Positions 26,210 to 37,860 of a stretch of 44,050 nucleotides of DNA are shown here, piece after piece (position 1 is the stretch's first letter; every line of letters starts with the position of its first letter). The notes beneath the pieces are model-generated. The model did not search any database. It had not been told where the DNA came from and was given only the letters and a program-made list of their open reading frames with translations. Origin of the DNA: Actinomycetota bacterium. GTDB lineage: Bacteria > Actinomycetota > Actinomycetes > S36-B12 > CAIYMF01. The stretch covers positions 1 to 44,050 of the forward strand of contig JAIUOK010000040.1 of assembly GCA_020161245.1 (NCBI GenBank), written 5' to 3'. The translations under genes and the position numbers were made by a program.

Positions 26210-27469
26210 ATGACCGCGACGCCCTCGACCGAGACGCCCGCCGCCGCCCGCCCGTCGTCGCCCGACGCCTCCGGCCACTTCGGCCGGTTCGGCGGCCGCT
26301 TCGTCCCCGAGGCGCTCATCGTCGCCCTCGACGAGCTCGACGCCCACTTCCGCGCGGCGCAGACCGACCCTGCGTTCCAGGCCGAGCTCGAGCACCTGCT
26401 CACCACCTACACCGGGCGCCCGAGCCCGCTCACCGAGTGCGCGCGCTTCGGGGCCGAGGCCGGAGGAGCGCAGGTCCTGCTCAAGCGCGAGGACCTCAAC
26501 CACACCGGCTCGCACAAGATCAACAACGTGCTGGGCCAGGCGCTGCTCACCGTGCGCATGGGCAAGACCCGTGTCATCGCCGAGACCGGAGCCGGCCAGC
26601 ACGGCGTCGCCACCGCCACGGCGGCGGCGCTGTTCGGCCTCGAGTGCGTCGTCTACATGGGCGAGGAGGACACCCGCCGCCAGGCCCTCAACGTCGCGCG
26701 GATGCGCCTGCTCGGCGCCGAGGTCGTCCCGGTGACGGCCGGCAGCCGCACCCTCAAGGACGCCATGAACGAGGCCATGCGCGACTGGGTGACCAACGTC
26801 GACTCCACCCACTACATCATCGGCACCGTCGCGGGCCCTGCGCCGTTCCCCGAGATGGTGCGCGAGTTCCACCGCGTCATCGGACGCGAGTCGCGCGAGC
26901 AGGTGCTGGCGCTGACCGGCCGCCTGCCCGACGCCGTGGCCGCGTGCGTCGGCGGCGGCTCCAACGCGATCGGCATCTTCTCCGGCTTCTACGACGACCC
27001 CTCGGTGCGGCTGTGCGGCTACGAGGCCGGCGGCGACGGCGTCGACACCGGCCGGCACGCAGCCGCTATCACCGGCGGCTCGGTCGGCGTGCTGCACGGG
27101 CAGCGCTCGTTCGTACTGCAGGACGACGACGGCCAGACCGTCGAGTCGCACTCCATCAGCGCCGGCCTCGACTACCCCGGCGTCGGCCCCGAGCACGCGT
27201 TCCTCGCCGAGACCGGCCGCGCGACGTACGAGGCCGTCACCGACGTCGAGGCCATGGACGCCTTCCGCCTGCTCTGCCGCACCGAGGGCATCATCCCCGC
27301 CATCGAGACCGCGCACGCCCTTGCGGGCGCGCTGCGCCTCGGGCGCGAGCTCGGCCCGGACGCCATCGTCCTGGTGAACTGCTCGGGCCGCGGCGACAAG
27401 GACGTCGAGACCGCCAGCCGCTGGTTCGGTCTCATGGAGGGCGAGCGCGCCCCGGAGGGGCGGGTCTGA
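26210..27469 (+). CDS. trpB: Tryptophan synthase beta chain
   Basis: A 419-residue PLP enzyme that joins indole and serine. The PLP lysine is K103 in HTGSHKINN, with [26 protein letters not shown] (phosphate loop) and [10 protein letters not shown] near the end. The chosen ATG gives a Thr/Pro-rich head before [16 protein letters not shown], slightly longer than usual. AAGACT ends six bases upstream, so an internal leaderless promoter is possible. The frame continues upstream, but that overlaps the trpC end. It is separated from trpA by one base. Confidence 0.97.
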   Translation: MTATPSTETPAAARPSSPDASGHFGRFGGRFVPEALIVALDELDAHFRAAQTDPAFQAELEHLLTTYTGRPSPLTECARFGAEAGGAQVLLKREDLNHTGSHKINNVLGQALLTVRMGKTRVIAETGAGQHGVATATAAALFGLECVVYMGEEDTRRQALNVARMRLLGAEVVPVTAGSRTLKDAMNEAMRDWVTNVDSTHYIIGTVAGPAPFPEMVREFHRVIGRESREQVLALTGRLPDAVAACVGGGSNAIGIFSGFYDDPSVRLCGYEAGGDGVDTGRHAAAITGGSVGVLHGQRSFVLQDDDGQTVESHSISAGLDYPGVGPEHAFLAETGRATYEAVTDVEAMDAFRLLCRTEGIIPAIETAHALAGALRLGRELGPDAIVLVNCSGRGDKDVETASRWFGLMEGERAPEGRV

Positions 27470-27470
27470 C

Positions 27471-28265
27471 GTGAGCTCCCTGCACGAGGCCTTCGCGGCG
27501 GCGAAGGCCGAGGACCGCGCCGCCCTCGTGGGCTACCTGCCCGCGGGCTTCCCGACGGTCGATGGCGCGGTCGACGCGATCCGCGTGATGGTGGAGAACG
27601 GCGTCGACATCGTCGAGATCGGCCTGCCGTACTCCGACCCGCTCATGGACGGCCCCACGATCCAGGCGGCGGTCGACGCTGCGCTGCGCGGGGGAGTCAC
27701 CACCAAGGACGTGCTGGCCACGGCCGAGGCGGTCGCGCGCACGGGCGCGCCCACCCTGGTGATGACGTACTGGAACCCGGTCGAGCGCTACGGCACCGAG
27801 CGGTTCGCCCGCGACCTCGCCTCGGCGGGCGGGATCGGGGTCATCACCCCCGACCTCACGCCCGAGGAGGCCGGGCCGTGGATCGAGGCGTCCGACGTCG
27901 CAGGCATCGACCGCGTCTTCCTCGTCGCGCCCAGCTCCAGCGACGAGCGCATCGACGTCGTCTGCGGGATCACCACGGGCTTCGTCTACGCCGCCTCGCT
28001 CATGGGGGTCACGGGCGTGAAGTCGGTGTCGTCGGCCGCGCCCGAGCTCGTCGCCCGCACCCGGCCCCGCACCCCGCTGCCGGTGGCCGTGGGCCTCGGC
28101 GTCTCGACCGCCGACCAGGCGGCCGACGTGGCGCAGTACGCCGACGGCGTCATCGTGGGCAGCGCGTTCGTCAAGCAGCTGCTCGAGGCGCCGACCCCGG
28201 CCGAGGGGGTGGCGGCGGTGGGCCGGCTCGCCGCCGAGCTCGCCGAGGGCGTCCGCCGCCGGTAA
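27471..28265 (+). CDS. trpA: Tryptophan synthase alpha chain
   Basis: A 264-residue barrel that cleaves indole-3-glycerol phosphate and passes indole to TrpB. The catalytic acids lie in GVDIVEIGLPYSDPLMDGPTIQ (Glu and Asp), with FVYAASLMGVTGVKS and VGLGVSTADQA as phosphate sites and GVIVGSAFVKQL. The GTG start is one base after the trpB stop. This ends the trp operon. The following 126 bases contain a palindrome, direct repeats and a hairpin before the MauE gene. Confidence 0.97.
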   Translation: MSSLHEAFAAAKAEDRAALVGYLPAGFPTVDGAVDAIRVMVENGVDIVEIGLPYSDPLMDGPTIQAAVDAALRGGVTTKDVLATAEAVARTGAPTLVMTYWNPVERYGTERFARDLASAGGIGVITPDLTPEEAGPWIEASDVAGIDRVFLVAPSSSDERIDVVCGITTGFVYAASLMGVTGVKSVSSAAPELVARTRPRTPLPVAVGLGVSTADQAADVAQYADGVIVGSAFVKQLLEAPTPAEGVAAVGRLAAELAEGVRRR

Positions 28266-28268
28266 TTG

Positions 28269-28298
28269 GTTGTCTCGACAACGTTCGCGTAACGTTCG
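28269..28298 (+). promoter_or_regulatory. Palindrome and direct repeats between trpA and the MauE gene
   Basis: GTTGTC-TC-GACAAC (28269-28282) is an inverted repeat with six-base arms. It runs into two direct copies of AACGTTCG (28280-28287 and 28291-28298). The stretch is more AT-rich than its surroundings. It looks like an operator or activator site; no regulator can be named. Confidence 0.45.
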
Positions 28299-28344
28299 CC
28301 CGGACGGGGAACGCTCGCCGAGGCGGGCGCGTCAAGCACGCCGA

Positions 28345-28364
28345 GGGCCCGGATCACCGGGCCC
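28345..28364. terminator. GGGCCCGG/CCGGGCCC hairpin
   Basis: A perfect 8-bp stem with the loop ATCA, 80 bases after trpA and 28 bases before the MauE gene. It could end the trp operon. It lacks a U-run. Confidence 0.5.
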
Positions 28365-28391
28365 GACGACGAGATGAGGGATGATCGCCCG

Positions 28392-28931
28392 GTGACTGCC
28401 GAGGTCAGAGCCGAGGTGCGCGCGTGGATCGGGACGGTCCTGCGCGTCGCGCTCGCCGTCATCCTGCTCGTCGCCGCGGTGCCCAAGCTGTTCGAGGCCG
28501 ACGGCGCCCGCACCCAGATCATCGCCTACCGCCTCGTGCCCGACGCGCTCGTGCCGGTGCTGTCGTGGGGGCTGCCCGTGTTCGAGCTCGTGCTCGCACT
28601 GCTCCTGCTCGCCGGCCTGTTCACCCGCTGGGCCGCACTGGCCACGGCCCTGCTCATGCTCGCCTTCATGGCCGGCGTCGTGAGCGTCTGGGTGCGCGGG
28701 TACTCCATCGAGTGCGGCTGCTTCGGCAGCGGCGGCGACGTCGACCCCGACGGCAAGACCGCGCGGTACGTCGGCTACCTGCTGCGCGACTTCCTGTTCG
28801 TCGGGATGGCCTCGTGGCTGGTGGTCTTCCCGCGCACCAAGTTCTCGCTCGACCGGTCCGCCGAGGACCGGCCCGCCTACGACGACCTCGACGACCTCGA
28901 GGACGACCTGACCGAGGAGCCCGCACGATGA
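28392..28931 (+). CDS. MauE/DoxX-like membrane protein
   Basis: A 179-residue protein with four helices in the MauE/DoxX arrangement: VLRVALAVILLVAAVPKLFEADG, LPVFELVLALLLLAGLFTRWAALATALLMLAFMAGVV in two adjacent helices, and YLLRDFLFVGMASWLVV. The loop SIECGCFG has a Cys-x-Cys pair typical of MauE, which helps disulfide formation in exported proteins. The acidic tail (DDLDDLEDDLTEEP) is cytosolic. GTG at 28392 is preferred because GATGAT ends six bases before it; an ATG at 28374 would add six residues. Its stop overlaps the DsbA-like gene, which fits a redox pair. Confidence 0.85.
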   Translation: MTAEVRAEVRAWIGTVLRVALAVILLVAAVPKLFEADGARTQIIAYRLVPDALVPVLSWGLPVFELVLALLLLAGLFTRWAALATALLMLAFMAGVVSVWVRGYSIECGCFGSGGDVDPDGKTARYVGYLLRDFLFVGMASWLVVFPRTKFSLDRSAEDRPAYDDLDDLEDDLTEEPAR

Positions 28932-29731
28932 GCCCGGCCGAGAGCAAGAAGTCCACCAAGGAGAAGGCGGCCGCCGCCCGCGCCGCCGCCGAGGCGGAGC
29001 AGCGCCGCAAGGACCGCAACATCCGCATCATCGGCGGGATCGCGATCCTCATCGTCGTCGGCCTCATCATCGGCATCGGCGTCATCGGCTCGCGGCAGAA
29101 CTCCTCGACCGTCGCCTCGTCGCTCGGCACCGAGGTCGTCAACGACGCCGCGCTGCCCACCGGCGCTAACGGCGCCGACGGCGACAACCCCTGGGGCATG
29201 CCGATCAACGACGCCGCGGGCAAGCCCACGCTGGCCATCTGGGAGGACTTCCAGTGCCCGGCGTGCGCCGCGTTCGAGGCGCAGTACGGCCCCACGATCG
29301 AGAAGCTCGCCGCCGACGGTGTCGCCAACGTCGTCTACCGGCCGACCACCTTCATCGAGAAGAACTTCCCGGCCGGGGCCAACCCGCTCTCGTCGAGCCG
29401 GGCCGCGTCGGCCTACGGCTGCGCCGTGGACGCCGGCCAGGGCCAGAAGTTCCACGACATCGTCTTCGCCAACCAGCCGGCCCAGGAGGGCGACGGCTGG
29501 AGCGACGAGCAGCTGATCCAGTTCGGCAAGGACGCCGGCATCACCGGCGACAAGCTCACGAGGTTCGAGTCCTGCGTGAAGGACCGGACCTACATCCAGT
29601 GGGCCAACAACAGCTACCTGACCTTCCAGAGCAGCAACGTCCCCGGCACGCCGGCCCTCTACCTCAACGGCAAGGAGGTCCCGAACTCGGCGTACCAGGA
29701 CCTCGCCGGCTACATCGCGCAGAACTCGTGA
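28928..29731 (+). CDS. Membrane-anchored DsbA-like thiol-disulfide protein
   Basis: A 267-residue protein. A charged cytoplasmic head (KKSTKEKAAAARAAAEAEQR) and one helix (about 33-55; IRIIGGIAILIVVGLIIGIG) anchor an external thioredoxin-fold domain. The active site is CPAC (C110, C113) in WEDFQCPACAAFE, with the cis-Pro loop VPGTPALYLNG near the end. This DsbA-like type oxidises or isomerises Cys pairs in secreted proteins. Two more Cys (YGCAV and ESCVK) could form a structural disulfide. It overlaps MauE upstream and lgt downstream. Confidence 0.92.
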   Translation: MSPAESKKSTKEKAAAARAAAEAEQRRKDRNIRIIGGIAILIVVGLIIGIGVIGSRQNSSTVASSLGTEVVNDAALPTGANGADGDNPWGMPINDAAGKPTLAIWEDFQCPACAAFEAQYGPTIEKLAADGVANVVYRPTTFIEKNFPAGANPLSSSRAASAYGCAVDAGQGQKFHDIVFANQPAQEGDGWSDEQLIQFGKDAGITGDKLTRFESCVKDRTYIQWANNSYLTFQSSNVPGTPALYLNGKEVPNSAYQDLAGYIAQNS

Positions 29732-30807
29732 CCCCTGCAGCGCTGACCGCCTCCGTCCCCGGCACCCCTGCGGTGCCGGGGACGTCGGCCGTCGCGGACC
29801 TGCTCGCCTCGATCCCGAGCCCGAGCCAGGGCGTGTGGAACCTCGGCCCGCTGCCGATCCGCGCGTACGCGCTCGCGATCCTGCTCGGCATCGTCGTGGC
29901 GATCTACGTCGGCAACCGCCGCTGGATCGCGCGCGGCGGCCGTGCCGGCGTCGTGGCCGACGTCGCGATCTGGGCCGTCCCGTTCGGCATCGTCGGCGGC
30001 CGGCTCTACCACGTCATCACCGACAACCAGATCTACTTCGGCCCCGACGGCAAGGGCCTCGTCGCCGCCTTCCGCATCTGGGACGGGGGCCTGGGCATCT
30101 GGGGCGCCGTCATCCTCGGCGGCGTCGGAGCGTGGATCGGCGTGCGCCGCCGCGGCATCCCGCTGCCGCCCTTCGGCGACGCGATCGCGCCGGGCATCGT
30201 GCTGGCGCAGGCCATCGGGCGCTGGGGCAACTGGTTCAACCAGGAGCTGTTCGGGGCGCCCACGGACCTGCCGTGGGGCCTGGAGATCGATCCGGCCAAC
30301 CGGCCCGAGGGCTACGAGCAGTTCGCCACCTTCCACCCGACCTTCCTCTACGAGTCGCTGTGGTGCGTCGGCGTCGCCGTCGTGCTGGTCTGGGCCGACA
30401 AGAAGTGGCGGATGGGCCACGGCCGCGTGTTCGCCCTCTACGTCACGCTGTACTCCCTGGGCCGCGTGTTCTGGGAGTCGCTGCGCATCGACGAGGCCAA
30501 CCACTTCTTCGGGATCCGGCTCAACGTCTTCACCTCTCTGCTCGTCGTGGTCGGCGGCATCGTCTACCTCGTGGTGAGCGCCCGCCTGCGGCCCGGCCGC
30601 GAGGACCCGGAGCTGCTGCGGGGTCACGACGATCACGACGACGACGACCAGCAGGCCGAGCCCGGCGACGGCGCCGACGGTGCCGACGACACGGTTGCGC
30701 CCGAGCGTCCCGCCCGCCCGGCGTCGACGTCGGTGCCGGCGTACCTGCGGCCCGCCGAGGACCCGACCCGCCCGCCGCCCGGCCCGGACGCGGAGGGCCG
30801 CGCCTGA
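29728..30807 (+). CDS. lgt: Prolipoprotein diacylglyceryl transferase
   Basis: A 359-residue membrane enzyme that adds diacylglycerol to the Cys of lipoprotein precursors. Family motifs are LGPLPIRAYALAILLGI, GIVGGRLYHVITD, RIWDGGLGIWGAV and the signature GRWGNWFNQELFGAPTDLPW, followed by FHPTFLYESLW and GRVFWESLRID. There are seven or so helices. The C-terminal about 80 residues are an acidic, Pro-rich cytosolic tail (DDHDDDDQQAEPGDGADG) that is not needed in other bacteria but is usual in actinobacteria. The GTG overlaps the DsbA-like stop. The first about 30 residues are Pro/Ala-rich and may be a start-site overcall. Confidence 0.96.
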   Translation: MTPAALTASVPGTPAVPGTSAVADLLASIPSPSQGVWNLGPLPIRAYALAILLGIVVAIYVGNRRWIARGGRAGVVADVAIWAVPFGIVGGRLYHVITDNQIYFGPDGKGLVAAFRIWDGGLGIWGAVILGGVGAWIGVRRRGIPLPPFGDAIAPGIVLAQAIGRWGNWFNQELFGAPTDLPWGLEIDPANRPEGYEQFATFHPTFLYESLWCVGVAVVLVWADKKWRMGHGRVFALYVTLYSLGRVFWESLRIDEANHFFGIRLNVFTSLLVVVGGIVYLVVSARLRPGREDPELLRGHDDHDDDDQQAEPGDGADGADDTVAPERPARPASTSVPAYLRPAEDPTRPPPGPDAEGRA

Positions 30808-30817
30808 TCCGGCGCGG

Positions 30818-30823
30818 TACGGT
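30818..30823 (+). promoter_or_regulatory. -10 box of the VIT1/CCC1 gene (leaderless)
   Basis: TACGGT is followed by seven bases and the GTG at 30831. Confidence 0.55.
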
Positions 30824-30830
30824 CGATCCC

Positions 30831-31553
30831 GTGAGCCAGGCGAACCCCGTCATCCCCGAGCACCACCGCGACGTCACCGGCGGGTGGCTGCGCCCGGCGG
30901 TCTTCGGCGCGATGGACGGCCTCGTGTCCAACTTCGCGCTGATGGCCGGTGTCGCCGGTGGCACGGCGGCGGCCGGCGACGGCGGGCGCGGCGCCGTGGT
31001 GCTCGCCGGTCTCGCGGGCCTGGCCGCAGGTGCGTTCTCGATGGCGGCGGGGGAGTACACCTCGGTGGCCTCGCAGGCCGAGCTCGCCGAGCAGGAGTTC
31101 GAGAACGAGCGCACCGAGCTCGCCCGCAACCCCGAGCTCGAGGCGCGCGAGCTGGCCAGCATCTGGGTCGCCCGCGGCGTCGACAAGGAGCTCGCCGAGG
31201 AGCTCGCCCGCCAGCTCGGCCGCAACCCCGACGCCGCCCTCGAGGTGCATGCGCGCGAGGAGATCGGGCTGGCGCCCGGCGACCTGCCCAACCCGTGGGT
31301 GGCGGCGGCGTCGTCGTTCGGCTCCTTCGTCGTGGGCGCGATCATCCCGGTGATCCCCTACATCTTCGGCGCCACCACGCTGCTGTGGTCGCTGATCCTC
31401 TCCTGCCTGGGCCTGTTCGCCGCCGGCGCCATCGTGTCGCAGGTGACCGCGCGCAGCTGGTGGTTCTCCGGCCTGCGCCAGCTCCTCGTCGGCGCGGCAG
31501 CGGCCGCCGTCACCTACGGCGTCGGCACACTGGTCGGCACAGCCGTCGGCTGA
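30831..31553 (+). CDS. VIT1/CCC1-family iron/manganese transporter
   Basis: A 240-residue membrane protein. DVTGGWLRPAVFGAMDGLVSNFALMAGVAGG is the family's first helix with its conserved Asp and Asn. AAGAFSMAAGEYTSVASQAELAEQEFENER leads into a Glu-rich cytoplasmic helical region (about residues 85-150; EREELARNP-type repeats, EVHAREEIGL), the metal-binding part of VIT proteins. Three more helices follow. Such proteins export Fe2+ or Mn2+, driven by protons. It has its own leaderless promoter and stands alone between lgt and gltB. Confidence 0.93.
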   Translation: MSQANPVIPEHHRDVTGGWLRPAVFGAMDGLVSNFALMAGVAGGTAAAGDGGRGAVVLAGLAGLAAGAFSMAAGEYTSVASQAELAEQEFENERTELARNPELEARELASIWVARGVDKELAEELARQLGRNPDAALEVHAREEIGLAPGDLPNPWVAAASSFGSFVVGAIIPVIPYIFGATTLLWSLILSCLGLFAAGAIVSQVTARSWWFSGLRQLLVGAAAAAVTYGVGTLVGTAVG

Positions 31554-31627
31554 TCCGGCCGCGGCGCCGTCGGCCAGCAGGGAGCCGTCGCCGCAGGTCA
31601 GACGGGGTAGCGGGCACAGCCGTCCGG

Positions 31628-31653
31628 GATGCTGAGACGTGATGTCTCGCATC
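31628..31653 (+). promoter_or_regulatory. Inverted repeat upstream of gltB
   Basis: GATGC-T-GAGAC, a five-base loop, then GTCTC-GCATC: ten paired bases with a single bulged T. It lies 21 bases before the gltB -35 and 75 bases after the transporter gene. It could be an operator or a terminator hairpin. Confidence 0.5.
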
Positions 31654-31673
31654 GCGGGACACGCGCATCCCTG

Positions 31674-31704
31674 TTGCATGCACGGACCGGCCGTCCGTTA
31701 CAGT
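31674..31704 (+). promoter_or_regulatory. gltB promoter with inverted repeat in the spacer
   Basis: TTGCAT (31674-31679) and TACAGT (31699-31704) are separated by 19 bases (18 if TGCATG is the -35). The spacer holds ACGGAC-CGGCC-GTCCGT (31682-31698), which lies exactly between the two boxes, a typical place for a repressor. The leader to the gltB ATG is about 115 bases. Confidence 0.55.
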
Positions 31705-31825
31705 CTCCCCACCAGCAGGCAGGCCAGCGTCGTCCCCTGCTCGTGAACCCCGGATCCCCGCCCGCGCCGAGCGCGGGTGGAGCGCGCCGGGCAAGGCGAG
31801 CCAGCCACGACGACGGGAGTGACCG

Positions 31826-34800
31826 ATGCGGTCCGCGTTCCCCGCCCCCCAGGGCCTCTACCACCCGGACAACGAGCGCGACGCCTGCGGTGTCGCCTTC
31901 GTCGCCCAGTTGTCCGGGGAGCGCTCGCACGCCGTCGTCCGCCAGGCGCTGACGGCGCTGGAGAACCTCGAGCACCGCGGCGCCTCGGGCGCCGAGCCCG
32001 ACTCCGGCGACGGCGCGGGCATCCTGGTCCAGATCCCCGACGAGTTCTTCCGCGCCGTCCTCGCCGAGCAGGGCGTCACCCTGCCGCCGCGCCGCGCGTA
32101 CGCCGCGGGCATCGCGTTCCTGCCCGACGACGACGAGGCCGAGGCCGCCGCGATCAAGACGATCGAGGCCGTCGCCGCCGAGGAGCACCTCGAGGTCGTG
32201 GCGTGGCGCGACCTCCCGTTCGACCCCGACGGCGTCGGCGCCACCGCGCGCTCGGTCATGCCGCGGCTGCGCCAGCTGTTCGTGAAGTCGTCGAGCAACA
32301 CCCTCGGCCTCGCCCTGGAGCGCCAGGTCTTCGCACTGCGCAAGCGCGCCGAGCACGAGGCCGACGTCTACTTCCCGTCGCTGTCGATCCGCACGATCGT
32401 CTACAAGGGCATGCTCACCACCGCCCAGGTCACCACCTTCTTCCCGGACCTCAGCGACGAGCGCTTCCTCTCGGCGCTGGCCCTCGTGCACTCGCGGTTC
32501 TCGACCAACACCTTCCCGAGCTGGCCGCTGGCGCACCCCTACCGGCTCATCGCCCACAACGGCGAGATCAACACCGTCAAGGGCAACCGCAACTGGATGA
32601 AGGCCCGCGAGGCGCAGCTGCAGAGCGACCTCATCCCCGGCGACCTGTCACGGCTGTTCCCGATCTGCACCGAGGGCGGGAGCGACTCCGCGTCCTTCGA
32701 CGAGGTGCTCGAGCTGCTCCACCTCGGCGGCCGCTCGCTGCCGCACGCCGTCCTCATGATGATCCCCGAGGCGTGGCAGAACCACACCGAGATGGACCCC
32801 GCGCGCCGGGCGTTCTACGAGTTCCACGCCTCCCTCACCGAGCCGTGGGACGGCCCGGCCGACGTCTGCTTCACCGACGGCACCCTCATCGGCGCGGTGC
32901 TCGACCGCAACGGCCTGCGCCCCGGCCGCTACTGGGTGACCGACGACGGCTTCGTCGTGCTCGCCTCGGAGGTCGGCGTCCTCGACATCGCGCCGGAGAA
33001 GGTCGTCCGCAAGGGCCGGCTGCAGCCGGGCCGCATGTTCCTCGTCGACACCGAGCAGCACCGGATCATCGAGGACGACGAGATCAAGGCCGAGCTCGCG
33101 GCAGCGGCGCCGTACGAGGAGTGGCTGCACGCCGGCCTCATGCACCTCGACACGCTGCCCGAGCGCGAGCACGTCGTGCACACCACCGAGTCGGTCCTGC
33201 GCCGCCAGCAGACCTTCGGCTACACCGAGGAGGAGCTGCGCGTCCTCCTCTCGCCGATGGCCAAGAACGGCGCCGAGGCGATCGGGTCGATGGGCACCGA
33301 CAGCCCCATCGCGGTGCTGTCCGAGCGTCCGCGCCTGCTCTTCGACTACTTCCAGCAGCTGTTCGCGCAGGTGACCAACCCGCCGCTCGACGCGATCCGC
33401 GAGGAGCTCGTCACCTCGCTGTCGAGCACGGTCGGCCCCGAGGTCAACATCCTCACCGCCACACCGGCGCACTGCCGCCAGCTCGTCCTGCCGTTCCCCG
33501 TGATCGACAACGACGAGCTCGCGAAGGTCCTCAAGATCAACGCCGACGGCGACCTGCCCGGCTTCGCCGCCGCGAAGGTGTCGGGCCTCTACCGCGTCGA
33601 CGGCGGGGGAGAGTCGCTGCAGGCGCGCCTCGAGGAGATCTGCGCCGAGGTGTCGTCGCTCATCGCCGCCGGCACGCGCATCATCGTGCTGTCCGACCGC
33701 GACTCCGACGCCGACCTCGCGCCGATCCCGTCGCTGCTGCTCACCTCCGCCGTGCACCACCACCTGGTGCGGCAGAAGGAGCGCACGATGGTGGGCCTCA
33801 TCGTCGAGGCGGGCGACGTGCGCGAGGTGCACCACGTCGCGCTGCTCATCGGCTACGGCGCGGCGGCCGTCAACCCGTACCTGGCGATGGAGTCGGTGGA
33901 GGACCTCGTCCGCCGCGGCCTCATCACCGACATCGCGCCCGAGAAGGCCGTCCGCAACCTGGTGAAGGCGCTGGGCAAGGGCGTCCTCAAGGTCATGAGC
34001 AAGATGGGCATCTCGACGGTCGCGTCGTACACCGGTGCCCAGGTCTTCGAGGCCATCGGCCTGAGCCAGGAGCTCGTCGACCGCTGGTTCACCGGCACGA
34101 CGTCGCGGCTCGGCGGCGTCGGCATCGACGTCATCGCCGAGGAGACCGCGCGCCGCCACGCCGTGGCCTACCCGCCCACCGGCATCTCGCCGGCCCACCG
34201 CCGCCTCAACGTCGGCGGCGAGTACCAGTGGCGCCGCGAGGGCGAGCCGCACCTGTTCGACCCCGAGACCGTCTTCCGCCTCCAGCACGCCACGCGCGAG
34301 GGCCGGATGGACATCTTCCGGCAGTACACCGCCCGCGTGAACGACCAGGCGGAGCGGCTCATGACGCTGCGCGGCCTGTTCCGGTTCAAGGACGGCGTCC
34401 GCCCGCCGGTGCCGCTCGACGAGGTCGAGCCGGTGGAGTCGATCGTCAGGCGCTTCTCCACCGGCGCGATGTCCTACGGCTCCATCTCGGGCGAGGCCCA
34501 CGAGACCCTCGCCATCGCGATGAACCGCCTCGGCGCGAAGTCCAACACCGGCGAGGGCGGCGAGGACCCCGAGCGGTTCGTGCCGCTCGCGAACGGCGAC
34601 TCGAGGCGCTCGGCGATCAAGCAGGTGGCCTCGGGCCGATTCGGCGTGACGAGCCACTACCTGGTCAACGCCGACGACATCCAGATCAAGATGGCCCAGG
34701 GCGCCAAGCCCGGCGAGGGCGGTCAGCTGCCCGGCCACAAGGTCTACCCGTGGGTGGCCAAGACCCGTCACTCGACGCCGGGCGTCGGCCTCATCTCGCC

Positions 34801-36350
34801 GCCGCCGCACCACGACATCTACTCGATCGAGGACCTCGCCCAGCTCATCCACGACCTCAAGAACTCCAACCCGCGCGCCCGTGTGCACGTGAAGCTGGTG
34901 TCCGAGGTCGGGGTGGGCACGGTCGCGGCCGGCGTCGCCAAGGCGCATGCCGACGTCGTCCTCATCTCCGGCCACGACGGCGGCACCGGTGCCTCGCCGC
35001 TGACGTCGCTCAAGCACGCCGGCGGCCCGTGGGAGCTCGGCCTGGCGGAGACCCAGCAGACCCTGCTGCTCAACGGCCTCCGCGACCGTGTCGTGGTGCA
35101 GACCGACGGCCAGCTCAAGACCGGCCGCGACGTCGTCGTCGCGGCGCTCCTCGGCGCGGAGGAGTTCGGATTCGCCACCGCGCCTCTCGTGGTCATGGGC
35201 TGCGTGATGATGCGCGTCTGCCACCTCGACACCTGCCCCGTCGGCGTCGCGACGCAGAACCCGGTGCTGCGAGAGCGCTTCGCGGGCAAGCCGGAGTTCG
35301 TCGAGAACTTCTTCCTCTTCCTGGCCGAGGAGGTGCGCGAGATCCTCGCCGAGCTGGGGTTCCGCACCCTCGAGGAGGCCGTCGGCCACGCCGAGCTGCT
35401 CGACGTGTCCGACGCGGTCTCGCACTGGAAGGCCGAGGGCCTCGACCTCGGCCCGATCCTGCACGTGCCGGCGCTGCCGGAGGGCGCGTCTCTCCACCAG
35501 TCGGTCACGCAGGACCACGGCCTGGACAAGGCGCTCGACAACCAGCTGATCGCGCTGGCCGCCGACGCCCTCGAGCGCGGCGAGCCCGTGCGCGCCCAGG
35601 TCGAGGTGCGCAACGTCAACCGCACGGTGGGCACCATGCTCGGCTCGGAGGTCAGCCGCCGCTTCGGCGGCGACGGCCTGCCCGATGGCACGATCGACAT
35701 CACCCTCACCGGCTCCGCCGGCCAGTCCTTCGGCGCCTTCCTCCCGCGCGGCATCACGCTGCGCCTCGAGGGCGACAGCAACGACTACGTCGGCAAGGGC
35801 CTGTCGGGCGGCCGGATCGTGGTTCGGCCCGACCGCCGTGCCCAGCTGGTCGCCGAGGCGAACGTCATCGCCGGCAACGTGATCGGCTACGGCGCGACGT
35901 CCGGCGAGATCTACATCCGCGGCGTCGTCGGCGAGCGGTTCTGCGTCCGCAACTCCGGCGCCACGGCGGTCGTCGAGGGCGTGGGCGACCACGGCTGCGA
36001 GTACATGACCGGCGGCCGCGTCGTCGTCATCGGCGCGACCGGCCGCAACTTCGCCGCCGGCATGTCCGGCGGCGTCGCGTACCTGCTCGACGCCGTGCCC
36101 GGGCGGATCAACCCGGAGCTGGTCGACCTCGAGGCGCTCGACGACGACGATGTCGCGTTCGTCCGCGAGACCCTGGCCCGCCACCAGGAGGAGACCGGCT
36201 CCACGGTCGCGGCGTCGCTGCTCGAGTCGGGCGACATCGCCGGCCGCTTCACCAAGGTCATGCCCCGCGACTACGCGCGCGTCCTGGCTGCCCAGGCCGC
36301 CGCGGAGCGCGAGGGGCGCGACGTCGAGCTCGCTGTGATGGAGGCGTCCC

Positions 36351-36358
<8 letters not shown>
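31826..36358 (+). CDS. gltB: Glutamate synthase, large subunit
   Basis: A 1510-residue enzyme that makes two glutamates from glutamine and 2-oxoglutarate. The N-terminal glutaminase begins after a propeptide at the Cys in [10 protein letters not shown] (about residue 21), with [16 protein letters not shown] and [16 protein letters not shown] central domain, then the FMN barrel (about 820-1190; [42 protein letters not shown]) and the 3Fe-4S ligands C-x5-C-x4-C (C1126, C1132, C1137; [13 protein letters not shown]) follow. A GxGxG C-terminal domain (about 1250-1450) completes the standard layout. The upstream repeats suggest nitrogen or other control. Its stop lies inside gltD (eight-base overlap). 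Confidence 0.98.
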
Positions 36359-37805
<1,447 letters not shown>

Positions 37806-37857
37806 CCCCTCCGGGACGGTCCGCCGGCGCCCGCCGGAGGGCCGTCCCGGGAGGGGG
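37806..37857 (+). terminator. Strong long-stem terminator after gltD
   Basis: CCCCTCC and GGGACGG on the left pair with CCGTCCC and GGAGGGG on the right. An inner stem CCGCCGGC/GCCGGAGG continues to a short loop. About 20 pairs in all with small bulges and no U-run. It begins at the base after the gltD stop and ends just before the pyk promoter. Confidence 0.8.
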
Positions 37858-37860
37858 ACT

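Noticed and set aside
31554..31825. GlnR box upstream of gltB
   Set aside because: I could not find the GTNAC-N6-GAAAC spacing in this stretch; only the two inverted repeats stand out.
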